Of a stretch of DNA of 64,000 nucleotides, positions 43,529-53,204 are shown in pieces. This DNA is from Pseudomonas jinjuensis. GTDB taxonomy: Bacteria > Pseudomonadota > Gammaproteobacteria > Pseudomonadales > Pseudomonadaceae. The position numbers and the translations under genes are program-made. Numbering within the stretch: the first letter of the stretch is position 1; the number at the start of each line of letters is the position of its first letter. The stretch lies in contig NZ_FNIJ01000015.1 in the NCBI RefSeq assembly GCF_900103845.1, forward strand, positions 1-64,000, read 5' to 3'. Under the pieces are notes generated by a model. The model did not search any database. It saw only the letters and a list, made by a program, of their open reading frames with translations, and was not told where the DNA came from.

Positions 43529-45151
43529 ATGACCGAAATCGCACAGGACAGTAGCTACGCACAGCCGCTATCGACGCGGCGCGAAGAGCGCAAGGTGATC
43601 TTCGCCTCGTCGCTCGGCACGGTATTCGAGTGGTACGACTTCTTCCTCTACGGCGCGCTGGCGGCGGTGATCAGCAAGCAGTTCTTCGCCGGGGTCAACG
43701 ACACCACCGCCTTCATCTTCGCCCTGCTGGCCTTCGCCGCCGGCTTCCTGGTGCGGCCCTTCGGCGCGCTGGTGTTCGGTCGCCTGGGCGACATGATCGG
43801 GCGCAAGTACACCTTCCTCGCCACCATCCTGCTGATGGGCCTGTCGACCTTCGCCGTCGGCCTGCTGCCGTCCTACGCCAGCATCGGCGTCGCCGCGCCG
43901 ATCATCCTCATCGCCCTGCGCATGCTCCAGGGCCTGGCCCTCGGCGGCGAGTACGGCGGCGCGGCGATCTACGTCGCCGAGCACGCCCCGGCGAACAGGC
44001 GCGGCAGCTACACCAGCTGGATCCAGTCCACCGCCACCGCCGGCCTGCTGCTGTCGCTGCTGGTGATCCTCGCCTGCCGCCACTTCACCGGCGACCAGTT
44101 CGAGACCTGGGGCTGGCGCCTGCCGTTCCTGCTGTCCATCGTGCTGCTCGGCATCTCCACCTGGATTCGCCTGTCCATGCAGGAGTCGCCGGCGTTCCTC
44201 AAGATGAAGGCCGAGGGCAAGTGCTCCAAGGCGCCGCTGCGCGAATCCTTCACCAACTGGAAGAACCTGCGGGTGGTGCTGACCGCGCTGTTCGGCATCA
44301 ACGCCGGCCAGGCCGTGACCTTCTACACCGCGCAGTTCTACGTGCTGTTCTTCCTCACCCAGGTGCTCAAGGTCGATCCGGCGCTGTCCAACAGCCTGCT
44401 GATCATCGCCCTGGTGATCGGTGCGCCGTTCTTCATCGTCGCCGGCTGGCTGTCCGACCGGATCGGCCGCAAGCCGGTGCTGCTGCTCGGCCTGGCGCTC
44501 GCCACGGCGTTCTACTTCCCGCTGTTCAAGGGCCTGACCCACTACGCCAACCCGCAGATCGACCTGGCCACGAAGCAGGCGCCGATCACGGTGATGGCCG
44601 ACCCGGCGACCTGCACCTTCCAGTTCGATCCGGTGGGCAAGGCGAAATTCGACAGCCCCTGCGACAAGGTCAAGACCCTGCTGGTGAAGAGCGGCGTGCC
44701 CTACAGCTCGGTGGCCGCGCCGGCCGGCAGCGACGTGGTGGTTACCGTCGGCGAGACGCGCATCGAAGGCTTCGACGCCGAGGCCCTGGGCGCCGCGGTG
44801 AAGGCCGCCGGCTACCCGGGTCAGGCCGATTCCGCGCAGGTCGACCGGCCGATGGTGGTGGCCATCCTGGTCGCCCTGGTGCTGATCTCCTGCCTCTGCT
44901 ACGGCCCGCTGGCGGCGCTGATGGTCGAGCTGTTCCCGACCCGCATCCGCTACACCTCGCTGTCGCTGCCGTACCACATCGGCAACGGCTGGTTCGGCGG
45001 CCTGCTGCCGACCCTGTCGTTCGCCCTGGTGGTGTACACCGGCGACATCTTCTACGGGCTCTGGTATCCGGTGCTGATCACCGGGGTGAGCCTGGTCTGC
45101 GCGCTGCTGTTCCTGCGCGAGACGCGGCATACCGATATCCACGCGGATTGA
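43529..45151 (+). CDS. MHS-family MFS transporter (metabolite:H+ symporter)
   Basis: The 540-residue protein opens with VIFASSLGTVFEWYDFFLYG, the MHS signature, and has LGDMIGRKYTFLATILLMG after helix 2. It is about 100 residues longer than ProP or KgtP because of a hydrophilic insert at about residues 345-440 (around TVMADPATCTFQFDPVGKAK and DSPCDKVKTLL) between two late helices. This insert has two cysteines that could form a disulfide. AAGGAG precedes the ATG. It probably imports the substrate of the adjacent GMC enzyme. Confidence 0.88.
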   Translation: MTEIAQDSSYAQPLSTRREERKVIFASSLGTVFEWYDFFLYGALAAVISKQFFAGVNDTTAFIFALLAFAAGFLVRPFGALVFGRLGDMIGRKYTFLATILLMGLSTFAVGLLPSYASIGVAAPIILIALRMLQGLALGGEYGGAAIYVAEHAPANRRGSYTSWIQSTATAGLLLSLLVILACRHFTGDQFETWGWRLPFLLSIVLLGISTWIRLSMQESPAFLKMKAEGKCSKAPLRESFTNWKNLRVVLTALFGINAGQAVTFYTAQFYVLFFLTQVLKVDPALSNSLLIIALVIGAPFFIVAGWLSDRIGRKPVLLLGLALATAFYFPLFKGLTHYANPQIDLATKQAPITVMADPATCTFQFDPVGKAKFDSPCDKVKTLLVKSGVPYSSVAAPAGSDVVVTVGETRIEGFDAEALGAAVKAAGYPGQADSAQVDRPMVVAILVALVLISCLCYGPLAALMVELFPTRIRYTSLSLPYHIGNGWFGGLLPTLSFALVVYTGDIFYGLWYPVLITGVSLVCALLFLRETRHTDIHAD

Positions 45152-45161
45152 TCGGACATGG

Positions 45162-45256
45162 GAGCGGGCATGGCCCGCTCCTGCAGCCAAGGTTCGCGAG
45201 CAAGCTCGCTCCTACAGGAAGCGCGAACTCACCTGTAGGAGCGAGCTTGCTCGCGA
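45162..45256. repeat. Cluster of three REP-like palindromes
   Basis: GAGCGGGCATGGCCCGCTCC at 45162-45181, TCGCGAGCAAGCTCGCTCC at 45194-45215 and its inverted partner GTAGGAGCGAGCTTGCTCGC at 45235-45256. The last two face each other and form a BIME-like convergent pair between the convergent transporter and yqaA genes. Confidence 0.85.
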
Positions 45257-45307
45257 ACAGTTTTTTCGACGCGGAAGCGTCGAGAGCGGCAGCAGGCAAG
45301 ACCTGCC

Positions 45308-45742
45308 TCACCACCCCAGCGTCACCCCCGCCAGCACCGCATACCTTCCCACCTTGGCGATCCCCACCAGCAGCAGGAAGCGCCACAGCGGCTCGCGCAT
45401 CACTCCCGCCACCAGCGTCAGCGGGTCGCCGATGATCGGCGCCCAGCTCAACAGCAGCGACCACTGGCCGAAACGCCGGTAACGCCGTTGCGCCTTTTCC
45501 AGTGCCGCGTCGCTCACCGGGAACCAGCGCCGGCCGCGCCAGTGCTGCAGGTAGCGGCCGAGCGCCCAGTTCAGCAGCGAGCCGAGCACGTTGCCGAGGC
45601 TGGCGGCCAGCAGCAGGCTCCAGACCGGGTGCTGGCCGGCGAGCAGCAGCCCGACCAGCACGGCTTCCGATTGCAGGGGCAGCAGCGACGCGGCGCCGAA
45701 GGCCGAGAGGAACAGTCCGCCATGGGCGGCCAGGGTGAACAT
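45308..45742 (-). CDS. yqaA: YqaA family (SNARE/DedA-like) membrane protein
   Basis: The 144-residue protein has four or five hydrophobic segments. LPLQSEAVLVGLLLAGQHPV carries the conserved Glu of the family, followed by ASLGNVLGSLLNWALGRYL and SWAPIIGDPLTLVAGVMRE. These are the G-x-x-x-G-[ND] and P-x-x-G-D-x-x-x-x-x-G patterns of DedA proteins, which move phospholipid carriers or are needed for membrane energetics. It points away from the wsp operon. Confidence 0.88.
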   Translation of the reverse strand: MFTLAAHGGLFLSAFGAASLLPLQSEAVLVGLLLAGQHPVWSLLLAASLGNVLGSLLNWALGRYLQHWRGRRWFPVSDAALEKAQRRYRRFGQWSLLLSWAPIIGDPLTLVAGVMREPLWRFLLLVGIAKVGRYAVLAGVTLGW

Positions 45743-45855
45743 CAGTGCGGTCTATTGGTGATACGGAAGTGGATAGGCGGGATCGATGGAAACAGGGTTG
45801 GAAATGCGCGTCGTCGGAAGAAAGCCGACGTCCGTAGGAGTCCGTCACAAAACCA

Positions 45856-45884
45856 TTGACCCCTGAAGGTGCTGGCTAATATAT
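45856..45884 (+). promoter_or_regulatory. Candidate sigma-70 promoter of the wsp operon
   Basis: TTGACC (45856-45861) with AT-rich TAATATAT following at 45877-45884 gives a -35/-10 pair with a 15-17 bp spacer, about 75 bp before wspA. It is the only convincing promoter in the 216-bp gap. Confidence 0.5.
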
Positions 45885-45958
45885 GTCAGACCGCTCCTAA
45901 AAAGGTCGTGGGAAATTACCTACGACCATGGCTGGCCCTCCATATACCGGGGAACGCA

Positions 45959-47578
45959 GTGAAGAATTGGACTCTACGCCAGCGCATCCTGGCCAGTTTT
46001 GCGGTTGTCATTGCGATCATGCTGCTGATGGTCGTCTTCTCCTACTCCCGCCTGCTCACCGTCGAGGACGCCGCGCGCCGCGTGCATGACGACGCGATGC
46101 CCGGCACCTACGCGCTGACCACGGTGCATACGGCGTGGAGCGACAGCATCCTGATGATCCACGAGCTGATCGGCTTCGGCGACGGCCGCGCGCTCGACGA
46201 CACCACCCGGCAGCTGTTCCGCACCAACTACCAGGCCCTGCAGGAACGCATCGCCCTGTACGAGAACGCGATCCAGAACCAGGACGATCGCGACCTGCTG
46301 GGGCGCTTCAAGCAGGAGGTGGAGGTCTACCAGAGCCAGCTTTCCCAGGTCCTCGAGCTGTACGGCAAGGACCGCGCCGCCGCCCGCGAACTGATGGACG
46401 ACCAGCTGCAGCCCGGCTGGGAGGACGGCCGGCGCACGCTGAACGAGCTGATCGCGCTGAACAAGCGCATCGCCGACGGCGCCGCGGCGCGGATTCTCGA
46501 CGAGGTGCGGCTGGCCGAACTGACCATGCTCAGCTCCCTGCTGCTGGCGATGGCCGCCGCGGCCTTCCTCGGCCTGCTGCTGATGCGCGCGATCACCGCG
46601 CCGGTGGGCAAGGTGGTGGACGTGCTCGGCGTGATGGGCGGCGGCGACCTCACCGCGCGCCTGGCGCTGGAGCGCAAGGACGAGTTCGGTGTGATCGAGG
46701 CCGGCTTCAACGGCATGGCGGAAGAGTTCAAGGGGCTGGTGGCCCAGGCGCAGCGCTCGGCGATCCAGGTGACCACCTCGGTGACGGAGATCGCCGCCAC
46801 CTCCAAGCAGCAGCAGGTCACGGCCAGCGAGACCGCTGCCACCACCACGGAAATCGGCGCGACTTCCCAGGAGATCGCCGCGACCTGCCGCGATCTGGTG
46901 CGGACCATGAACGAAGTGTCGTCCGCCGCCGAGCAGACTTCGGTGTTCGCCGGCTCCGGCCAGCTCGGCCTGGCGCGCATGGAGCAGACTATGCGCCAGG
47001 TGATGGGCGCCGCCGAGCTGGTCAACGCCAAGCTGGCGATCCTCAACGAGCGCGCCGGCAACATCAACCAGGTGGTGACCACCATCGTCAAGGTCGCCGA
47101 CCAGACCAACCTGCTTTCGCTGAACGCCGCCATCGAGGCGGAGAAGGCCGGCGAATACGGCCGCGGTTTCGCCGTGGTGGCCACCGAGGTGCGTCGCCTG
47201 GCCGACCAGACCGCGGTGGCCACCTACGACATCGAGCAGATGGTGCGCGAGATCCAGTCCGCGGTGTCCGCCGGGGTGATGGGCATGGACAAGTTCTCCG
47301 AGGAAGTGCGCCGCGGCATCGCCGAGGTCGGCCAGGTCGGCGAGCAGCTCACCCAGATCATCCAGCAGGTCCAGGCGCTGGCGCCGCGGGTGCAGATGGT
47401 CAACGAAGGCATGCAGGCCCAGGCCACCGGCGCCGAACAGATCAACCAGGCGCTGGTGCAGCTCGGCGAGGCCACCGGGCAGACCGTCGAATCGCTGCGC
47501 CAGACCAGCTACGCCATCGACGAACTCAACCTGGTCGCCAACGGACTGCGCAATGGCGTCTCCCGCTTCAAGGTCTGA
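45959..47578 (+). CDS. wspA: WspA, surface-sensing chemoreceptor
   Basis: The 539-residue methyl-accepting protein has two membrane helices (about 9-31 and 182-203) flanking a four-helix periplasmic domain, then HAMP ([16 protein letters not shown]). The signalling tip [20 protein letters not shown] leads into [18 protein letters not shown]. WspA responds to surface contact and membrane perturbation and activates the WspE kinase. The GTG start at 45959 has GGGGAA just upstream and gives [14 protein letters not shown]; an earlier ATG would add a 30-residue tail before the membrane helix. Confidence 0.94.
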   Translation: MKNWTLRQRILASFAVVIAIMLLMVVFSYSRLLTVEDAARRVHDDAMPGTYALTTVHTAWSDSILMIHELIGFGDGRALDDTTRQLFRTNYQALQERIALYENAIQNQDDRDLLGRFKQEVEVYQSQLSQVLELYGKDRAAARELMDDQLQPGWEDGRRTLNELIALNKRIADGAAARILDEVRLAELTMLSSLLLAMAAAAFLGLLLMRAITAPVGKVVDVLGVMGGGDLTARLALERKDEFGVIEAGFNGMAEEFKGLVAQAQRSAIQVTTSVTEIAATSKQQQVTASETAATTTEIGATSQEIAATCRDLVRTMNEVSSAAEQTSVFAGSGQLGLARMEQTMRQVMGAAELVNAKLAILNERAGNINQVVTTIVKVADQTNLLSLNAAIEAEKAGEYGRGFAVVATEVRRLADQTAVATYDIEQMVREIQSAVSAGVMGMDKFSEEVRRGIAEVGQVGEQLTQIIQQVQALAPRVQMVNEGMQAQATGAEQINQALVQLGEATGQTVESLRQTSYAIDELNLVANGLRNGVSRFKV

Positions 47579-48065
47579 GGCGGACCGCGCGCGGCTCTAC
47601 CTGCTGTTCCGCCTCGGCCGGGACCGCTACGTGCTGGACGTCCGCGAGGTGGCCGAGGTGCTGCCGCTGGGCGCCTTCAAGCGGGTGCCGGAGGCGCCGG
47701 CCTGGGTCGCCGGCCTGCATGCCCATCGCGGCGAGCTGCTGCCGGTGCTGGACCTCAACCAGCTGTGCTTCGGCCGCCCGGTGCTGCGCCGCACCAGCAC
47801 CCGCCTGGTGCTGGTCGACTACCGCAGCGGCGGCAGCGGGCCGCGGCAACGCCTCGGCCTGGTGCTGGAACAGACCACCCACACCCGCCGCCTCGATCCG
47901 GCGGCGTTTCGCGACTACGGTCTGGAGTCGGGCGAAGCGCGCTATCTCGGCCCGGTACTGGAGGATGAGGAAGGGCTGCTGCAGCTGATCCGCGTCGACG
48001 ATCTGCTGCCGGACAGCGTGAGAGCCATGCTGTTGCCGCCGCATGCGGAGGGGGATGCATCATGA
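47553..48065 (+). CDS. wspB: WspB, CheW-like scaffold
   Basis: The 170-residue CheW domain has [20 protein letters not shown] and [20 protein letters not shown]. It couples WspA to the WspE kinase. The ATG lies 26 bases inside the end of wspA, so the two are co-translated. Confidence 0.94.
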   Translation: MASPASRSEADRARLYLLFRLGRDRYVLDVREVAEVLPLGAFKRVPEAPAWVAGLHAHRGELLPVLDLNQLCFGRPVLRRTSTRLVLVDYRSGGSGPRQRLGLVLEQTTHTRRLDPAAFRDYGLESGEARYLGPVLEDEEGLLQLIRVDDLLPDSVRAMLLPPHAEGDAS

Positions 48066-49285
48066 GCGATCGCTTTGCCCGCCTGCTCAGGCAGCGGATC
48101 GGTCTCGACGCGGAAGCCATCGGCGGTGCGCTGGTCGCCCGCGCCGTGCGCCTGCGCAGCACGCGGGTGAGCGGCGGCGACATCCAGGCCTACTGGGAAC
48201 TCCTGCAGGCCTCGGAAAACGAGCAGCAGGCGCTGGTCGATGCGGTGGTGGTGCCGGAGACCTGGTTCTTCCGCTATCCGGAATCCTTCGCCGTGCTCGC
48301 CCGCCATGCCGCGCGCCGCGCCGCCGAGCTGAAGGGCGCGCGGCCGCTGCGCCTGCTCAGCGTGCCCTGCTCCAGCGGTGAGGAACCCTATTCCCTGGTC
48401 ATGGCGCTGCTCGACGCCGGCCTGCCCGCCGGAGCCTTCCATGTCGACGCGCTGGACGTCAGCCCGGCGCTGCTGGAGCGCGCCGAAGCCGGGCTCTACC
48501 GGCGCTATTCGTTCCGCGGCGAACAGCTCGGCTTTCGCGAGCGCCACTTCACCCGCTGCGGGCAGGACTACCGGATTTCCGCCGCGGTGCGCGACAAGGT
48601 GCGCTTCCGCAGCGGCAACCTGCTGGAACCGGCCTTCCTCGCCGGCGAGTCGGCCTACGACTACGTGTTCTGCCGCAACCTGCTGATCTATTTCGACCGC
48701 GCCACCCAGACGCGGGCGGTGCAGCTCATCCGCCGGCTGACCCGCGAGGACGGCCTGCTGTTCATCGGTCCGGCCGAGGCCTGCCTGCTGCATGGCGAGC
48801 CGCTGCGCGCGCTGGGCGTGGAGCAGGCGTTCGCCTTCCGCCATCCGCCGCGCGAGGAACTGCGCAAACCGGCGGGCGGGGTTCCGCCGCCGCGCCTCGG
48901 CATACCGCAGCGTCCCGCGTTGCCGGTCCCCGCGCCGGTGGCCGTTTCGCCGGTGCTGGCGCCGATGGCGGGCGACGCGGGCGAGCTGGCGGAGATCGCC
49001 GAACTGGCCGACCGCGGCCTGCTGCGGGAGGCCCGCCTGCGCTGCGACGCGCACCTTGCCGCCCATGGCCCGAGCGCCGAGGTCTACTACTGGCAGGGCC
49101 TGCTCTGCGATGCAGAAGGGTGCTCCAGCGAAGCCCAGAACTGCTATCGCAAGGCGCTGTACCTGCAACCGGATCACCAGCACGCCCTGCTGCAGCTGGC
49201 CGCGCTGCTCGCCGCCCAGGGCAACGGCGAGGCCGCGCGGCGCCTGCAGGCGCGCGCCGCGCGAGGAGTGAGCGCCAATGCTTGA
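48062..49285 (+). CDS. wspC: WspC, CheR-type methyltransferase with TPR tail
   Basis: The 407-residue enzyme methylates glutamates of WspA using S-adenosylmethionine. The CheR domain has SVPCSSGEEPYSLVMALLDA and DYVFCRNLLIYFDRATQ. A Pro/Ala linker (about 285-305) leads to C-terminal TPR-like helices (YYWQGLLCDAEGCSSEAQNC). ATGA overlap with wspB. Its activity opposes that of WspF. Confidence 0.94.
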   Translation: MSDRFARLLRQRIGLDAEAIGGALVARAVRLRSTRVSGGDIQAYWELLQASENEQQALVDAVVVPETWFFRYPESFAVLARHAARRAAELKGARPLRLLSVPCSSGEEPYSLVMALLDAGLPAGAFHVDALDVSPALLERAEAGLYRRYSFRGEQLGFRERHFTRCGQDYRISAAVRDKVRFRSGNLLEPAFLAGESAYDYVFCRNLLIYFDRATQTRAVQLIRRLTREDGLLFIGPAEACLLHGEPLRALGVEQAFAFRHPPREELRKPAGGVPPPRLGIPQRPALPVPAPVAVSPVLAPMAGDAGELAEIAELADRGLLREARLRCDAHLAAHGPSAEVYYWQGLLCDAEGCSSEAQNCYRKALYLQPDHQHALLQLAALLAAQGNGEAARRLQARAARGVSANA

Positions 49286-49964
49286 ACTTTCCACCGGCCT
49301 GCAGCTGGACTGGACCGCCCAGCCGGTGGACGACTGCTGGCGGCGCATCGGCGTGCACGGCGACCGCTCCTGCGCGCAGCTGGCCGAACACATCCACTGC
49401 CGCAACTGCCCCACGCATTCCGCCGCCGCCGTCAGCCTGCTGGACCGCTACGCCCTGCGCGAGGACATCGAGACGCCGGTGCGCCACGCCGAGGAGGCGG
49501 AGCCCGCGCAGGACGGCCGCAGCCAGCTGATCTTCCGCATCGGCGACGAGTGGCTGGGCCTGCCGAGCCTGTCGCTGGTGGAGGTGGCGCCGGTCTGCCC
49601 GGTGCATTCCCTGCCGCACCAGCGCTCGCCGGTGCTGATCGGCGTGGCCAACGTGCGCGGCGCGCTGGTGGCCTGCATCTCCCTCGGCGAACTGCTCGGC
49701 CTCGCGGCGGGCGGCGCGCGCAGGGAAGGCCGGCACCTGCCGCGCATGCTGATCCTCGCCGCACCCGGCGGGCCGATCGTCGCGCCGGTGGACGAGGTCG
49801 CCGGCATCCACGCGCTGAGCCCTGCGGAAGTGGTGGTCGACGAGGCGCCGCAACTGTTCGTCAACGACCGCTTCACCCGCGGCGTGGTGCACTGGCGTTC
49901 GCGCAGCGTGCGCCTGCTGCAGGAAGAGGAGCTGCTGGAAGCCGCCACCCGGAGCCTGGCATGA
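49278..49964 (+). CDS. wspD: WspD, second CheW-like scaffold
   Basis: At 228 residues it has a Cys-containing N-terminal extension (CAQLAEHIHCRNCPTHSAAA) before the CheW domain (IGDEWLGLPSLSLVEVAPV, then VLIGVANVRGALVACISLGE). It overlaps wspC by 8 bases. The extension distinguishes it from WspB, and the three close Cys residues may bind metal; that is speculation. Confidence 0.93.
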   Translation: MLELSTGLQLDWTAQPVDDCWRRIGVHGDRSCAQLAEHIHCRNCPTHSAAAVSLLDRYALREDIETPVRHAEEAEPAQDGRSQLIFRIGDEWLGLPSLSLVEVAPVCPVHSLPHQRSPVLIGVANVRGALVACISLGELLGLAAGGARREGRHLPRMLILAAPGGPIVAPVDEVAGIHALSPAEVVVDEAPQLFVNDRFTRGVVHWRSRSVRLLQEEELLEAATRSLA

Positions 49965-52183
49965 CTCCGGAGCAGATGAAGGAAGCCTCGATGCTCGAGC
50001 TGTTCCGGCTCGAGGCGGAAGACCAGACGCAGATTCTCTCCCGCGGCCTGCTCGCCCTGGAGCGCAATCCGGCCAGCGCCGACCAGCTGGAAGCCTGCAT
50101 GCGCGCGGCCCATTCGCTGAAGGGCGCGGCGCGCATCGTCGGCCTGGATGTCGGCGTGCAGGTGGCGCATGCGATGGAGGAATGCCTGGTCGATGCGCAG
50201 TACGGCCGGCTGCTGCTCGGTTCGGAACATGTCGACGCGCTGCTGGCCGGCACCGACATCCTCCTGCACATCGCCGATGGCGCGGCGGACAAGGCCGAAC
50301 GCGCCCAGGCCGGCGCCGCCGCGCTGCTGGAGCGCCTGCGCGCCCTGGCGGCGGAAGCGGACGCCCGCTCGCCCGCCGTGCGCCAGCCGCCCGCTCATGC
50401 CGCGGCGTCGTCCGCCGCCGCCGAGGCCGCGGAGAGCGACCAGCGGGTGCTGCGGGTCACCGCCGAGCGCCTCAACCAGTTGCTCGACCTGTCCAGCAAG
50501 GCGCTGGTCGGACCGCAGCGCCTGAAGCCGATGCTGGATGCCCTGCAACGCCTCAAGCGCCTGCAGGCCGGCGCCGCACGGGAACTGGACGCGCTGCGCG
50601 ATGCCGCCGAGAGCGAGGCGTTGCCGGCATCCGTGCACGGCCAGCTCGCCGATGCGCGGCGCCTGCTCGGGGAGTGCCAGCAGCTGCTCGGCGAGCAGAT
50701 CGCCGACCTCGACGAATTCGCCTGGAGCGCCGGCCAGCACGTCCAGTCGCTGTACGACACCGCGCTGGCCTGCCGCATGCGTCCGTTCGCCGACGTGCTC
50801 GGCGGGCAGGAACGCATGCTCCGCGACCTCGGCCGCTCGCTGGGCAAGCTGGTGCGCCTGGAGGTGGACGGCGCTTCCACCCAGGTCGACCGCGAAGTGC
50901 TGGAAAAGCTCGAAGCGCCGCTCACCCACCTGCTGCGCAATGCCGTCGACCACGGCATCGAGCCGCCGCAGCAGCGCCTGCGCGCCGGCAAGCCGGAGGA
51001 GGGCGTGCTGCAGCTTTCGGCCCGCCAGCATGCCGGCATGCTGGTGGTGGAGCTGCGCGACGACGGCGCCGGGGTCGATCTCGACTGCCTGCGCCAGAGC
51101 GTGGTGCGCCGCCAGCTGGCCAGCGCCGAGACCGCCGCGCGGCTGGCCGAGGACGAGCTGCTGGCCTTCCTCTTCCTGCCCGGCTTCAGCCTGCGCGAGG
51201 AAGTCACCGAGGTGTCCGGGCGCGGCGTCGGCCTGGACGCGGTGCAGCACATGGTGCGCCGGCTGCGCGGCGGCATCCGCATGTCCCAGGTGACGGGCGG
51301 CGGCGCCCATTTCCGCCTGGAGGTGCCGCTGACCCTGTCGGTGGTGCGCAGCCTGGTGGTGGAGATCGGCGGCGAGGCCTACGCCTTCCCGCTGGCGCAC
51401 ATCGAACGCATGCTCCGCCTGCCGCCGGAGGCGGTGGTGCAGCTGGAGGGCCGTCAGCAGTTCTGGCACGCGGGGCAGCACGTCAGCCTGGTGTCCGCCA
51501 GCCAGCTGCTGCAGCGCCCGGAAGGCGAGCCGGTGCAGGGCGAGATTCCGCTGGTGGTGATCCGCGAGCGCGATAACGTCCACGGCCTGGCGGTGCAGCG
51601 CTTCATCGGCGAGCGCACCCTGGTGGTGCTGCCGCTCGACCCGCGCCTGGGCAAGGTCCAGGACGTCGCCGCCGGCGCGCTGCTCGACGACGGTTCGCCG
51701 GTGCTGATCCTCGACGTCGAGGACCTGCTGCGCTCGGTGGACAAGCTGGTCGCCAGCGGCCGCCTGGAGCGCGTCGATCCCGGCGGACGGGCGCCGGGCC
51801 CGCAGCGCAAGCGCGTGCTGGTGGTGGACGATTCGCTCACCGTGCGCGAGCTGGAGCGCAAGCTGCTGGCCAGCCGCGGCTACGAGGTGACGGTGGCGGT
51901 GGACGGCATGGACGGCTGGAACGTGCTGCGTGCCGAGCGCTTCGACCTGGTCATCACCGACATCGACATGCCGCGCATGGACGGCATCGAACTGGTTTCC
52001 CTGATCCGCCGCCACAGCCGGCTGCACGCGCTGCCGGTGATGGTGGTGTCCTACAAGGACCGCGAGGAGGACCGCCGGCGGGGCCTGGACGCCGGCGCCG
52101 ACTACTACCTGGCGAAGGCCAGCTACCGCGACGAGGCGCTGCTGGACGCGGTGGCCGACCTGATCGGGAGCGCGCAGGATTGA
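49961..52183 (+). CDS. wspE: WspE, hybrid CheA-type histidine kinase
   Basis: The 740-residue kinase has an N-terminal HPt domain with the phosphorylated His51 in AAHSLKGAARIVGL. The ATPase domain follows (HLLRNAVDHGIEPPQQRLRA, then LRDDGAGVDLD and SGRGVGLDAVQHMVR), then a CheW-like domain. The C-terminal receiver (VLVVDDSLTVRELERKLLAS) has its phospho-Asp near residue 667 in ITDIDMPRMDG. It phosphorylates WspR and WspF. ATGA overlap with wspD. Confidence 0.94.
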   Translation: MTPEQMKEASMLELFRLEAEDQTQILSRGLLALERNPASADQLEACMRAAHSLKGAARIVGLDVGVQVAHAMEECLVDAQYGRLLLGSEHVDALLAGTDILLHIADGAADKAERAQAGAAALLERLRALAAEADARSPAVRQPPAHAAASSAAAEAAESDQRVLRVTAERLNQLLDLSSKALVGPQRLKPMLDALQRLKRLQAGAARELDALRDAAESEALPASVHGQLADARRLLGECQQLLGEQIADLDEFAWSAGQHVQSLYDTALACRMRPFADVLGGQERMLRDLGRSLGKLVRLEVDGASTQVDREVLEKLEAPLTHLLRNAVDHGIEPPQQRLRAGKPEEGVLQLSARQHAGMLVVELRDDGAGVDLDCLRQSVVRRQLASAETAARLAEDELLAFLFLPGFSLREEVTEVSGRGVGLDAVQHMVRRLRGGIRMSQVTGGGAHFRLEVPLTLSVVRSLVVEIGGEAYAFPLAHIERMLRLPPEAVVQLEGRQQFWHAGQHVSLVSASQLLQRPEGEPVQGEIPLVVIRERDNVHGLAVQRFIGERTLVVLPLDPRLGKVQDVAAGALLDDGSPVLILDVEDLLRSVDKLVASGRLERVDPGGRAPGPQRKRVLVVDDSLTVRELERKLLASRGYEVTVAVDGMDGWNVLRAERFDLVITDIDMPRMDGIELVSLIRRHSRLHALPVMVVSYKDREEDRRRGLDAGADYYLAKASYRDEALLDAVADLIGSAQD

Positions 52184-53187
52184 ACATCGGCATCGCCAGC
52201 GACCAGCCCCAGGCCATCGCGGCGCTGCGCCGGGCGCTGGCCTGCGAGCCGGGGCACCGGGTCCTCTGGGTGGCGGCCAGCGGCACCGAGGCAGTCGCCC
52301 GGTGCGCGCTGCAGCGTCCCGACGTGCTGCTGATGGACCTGCAGCTGCCGATGCTGGACGGCGTCGAGGCGACCCGGCAGATCATGACCAGCACGCCCTG
52401 CGCCATCCTCATCGTCACCGCCGACCTGGAGTGCAGCCTGTCGGAGGTTTCCGCGGCCATGGGCCACGGCGCCGTCGGCGCGCTGGAAACCCCGGGCCTG
52501 GCGCCGGGCGATCCGGCCGCGACGGCCCGGCCGCTGCTGCGCAAGCTGCGCAACCTGGCCTGGCTGAACGCTCCAGGTGCTGCCCGCCCATCCGCCGGCA
52601 AGCCGCTCCAGCGCGGCGCCCGGCCGCAGCGCAGCCTGGTCGCCATCGGCGCCTCGGCCGGCGGCCCGGCGGCGCTGGCGGAACTGTTCGGCCGGCTGCC
52701 GCAGGACTTTTCCGCGGCCATCGTGGTGGTGCAGCACGTCGACGAGAGCTTCGCCGGCGGCATGGCCGACTGGCTGACGACCCAGTCGCGGATTCCGGTG
52801 CGCCTGGCACGCCCCGGCGAAGTCCCGCAGCCGGGACGCGCCCTGCTGGCCGGCAGCGGCAATCACATCCGCATGCTCAGGGGCGGCGAGCTGGGCTACA
52901 GCGATGAACCGGGCAGCCATATCTACCGGCCATCCATCGACGTGTTCTTCGACAGCGTGGCGGAACACTGGCCGGGCGAGGCGGTGGGCGTGCTGCTCAC
53001 CGGCATGGGCAGCGACGGCGCCCGCGGCCTCGGGCGCATGCGCAGGCGCGGCTTCCTGACCCTCGCCCAGGACGAGGGCAGCAGCGCCGTGTACGGCATG
53101 CCGAAGGCCGCCGCGGCACTCGGCGCCGCCGCGGAAATCCGCCCGCTGAGCGAAATATCCGGCCGCCTGGTCGAGCTGTTCGGTTGA
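52180..53187 (+). CDS. wspF: WspF, CheB-type methylesterase (negative regulator)
   Basis: The 335-residue response regulator has a receiver with phospho-Asp53 ([12 protein letters not shown]) and a methylesterase domain with Ser159 ([11 protein letters not shown]), His186 ([13 protein letters not shown]) and Asp279 ([10 protein letters not shown]). WspF removes methyl groups from WspA and resets the system; its loss in other strains locks WspR on and gives wrinkly colonies. All catalytic residues are intact here. The start is TTG, overlapping wspE by 4 bases, with GGGAG 9 bases upstream. Confidence 0.93.
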   Translation: MNIGIASDQPQAIAALRRALACEPGHRVLWVAASGTEAVARCALQRPDVLLMDLQLPMLDGVEATRQIMTSTPCAILIVTADLECSLSEVSAAMGHGAVGALETPGLAPGDPAATARPLLRKLRNLAWLNAPGAARPSAGKPLQRGARPQRSLVAIGASAGGPAALAELFGRLPQDFSAAIVVVQHVDESFAGGMADWLTTQSRIPVRLARPGEVPQPGRALLAGSGNHIRMLRGGELGYSDEPGSHIYRPSIDVFFDSVAEHWPGEAVGVLLTGMGSDGARGLGRMRRRGFLTLAQDEGSSAVYGMPKAAAALGAAAEIRPLSEISGRLVELFG

Positions 53188-53204
53188 ACGGGGAGAGGGC
53201 GAGC

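Noticed and set aside
45162-45256. Repeated palindromes resembling a CRISPR array
   Set aside because: Units are palindromic, vary in orientation and have no regular unique spacers; no cas genes are near. They are REP-type repeats.
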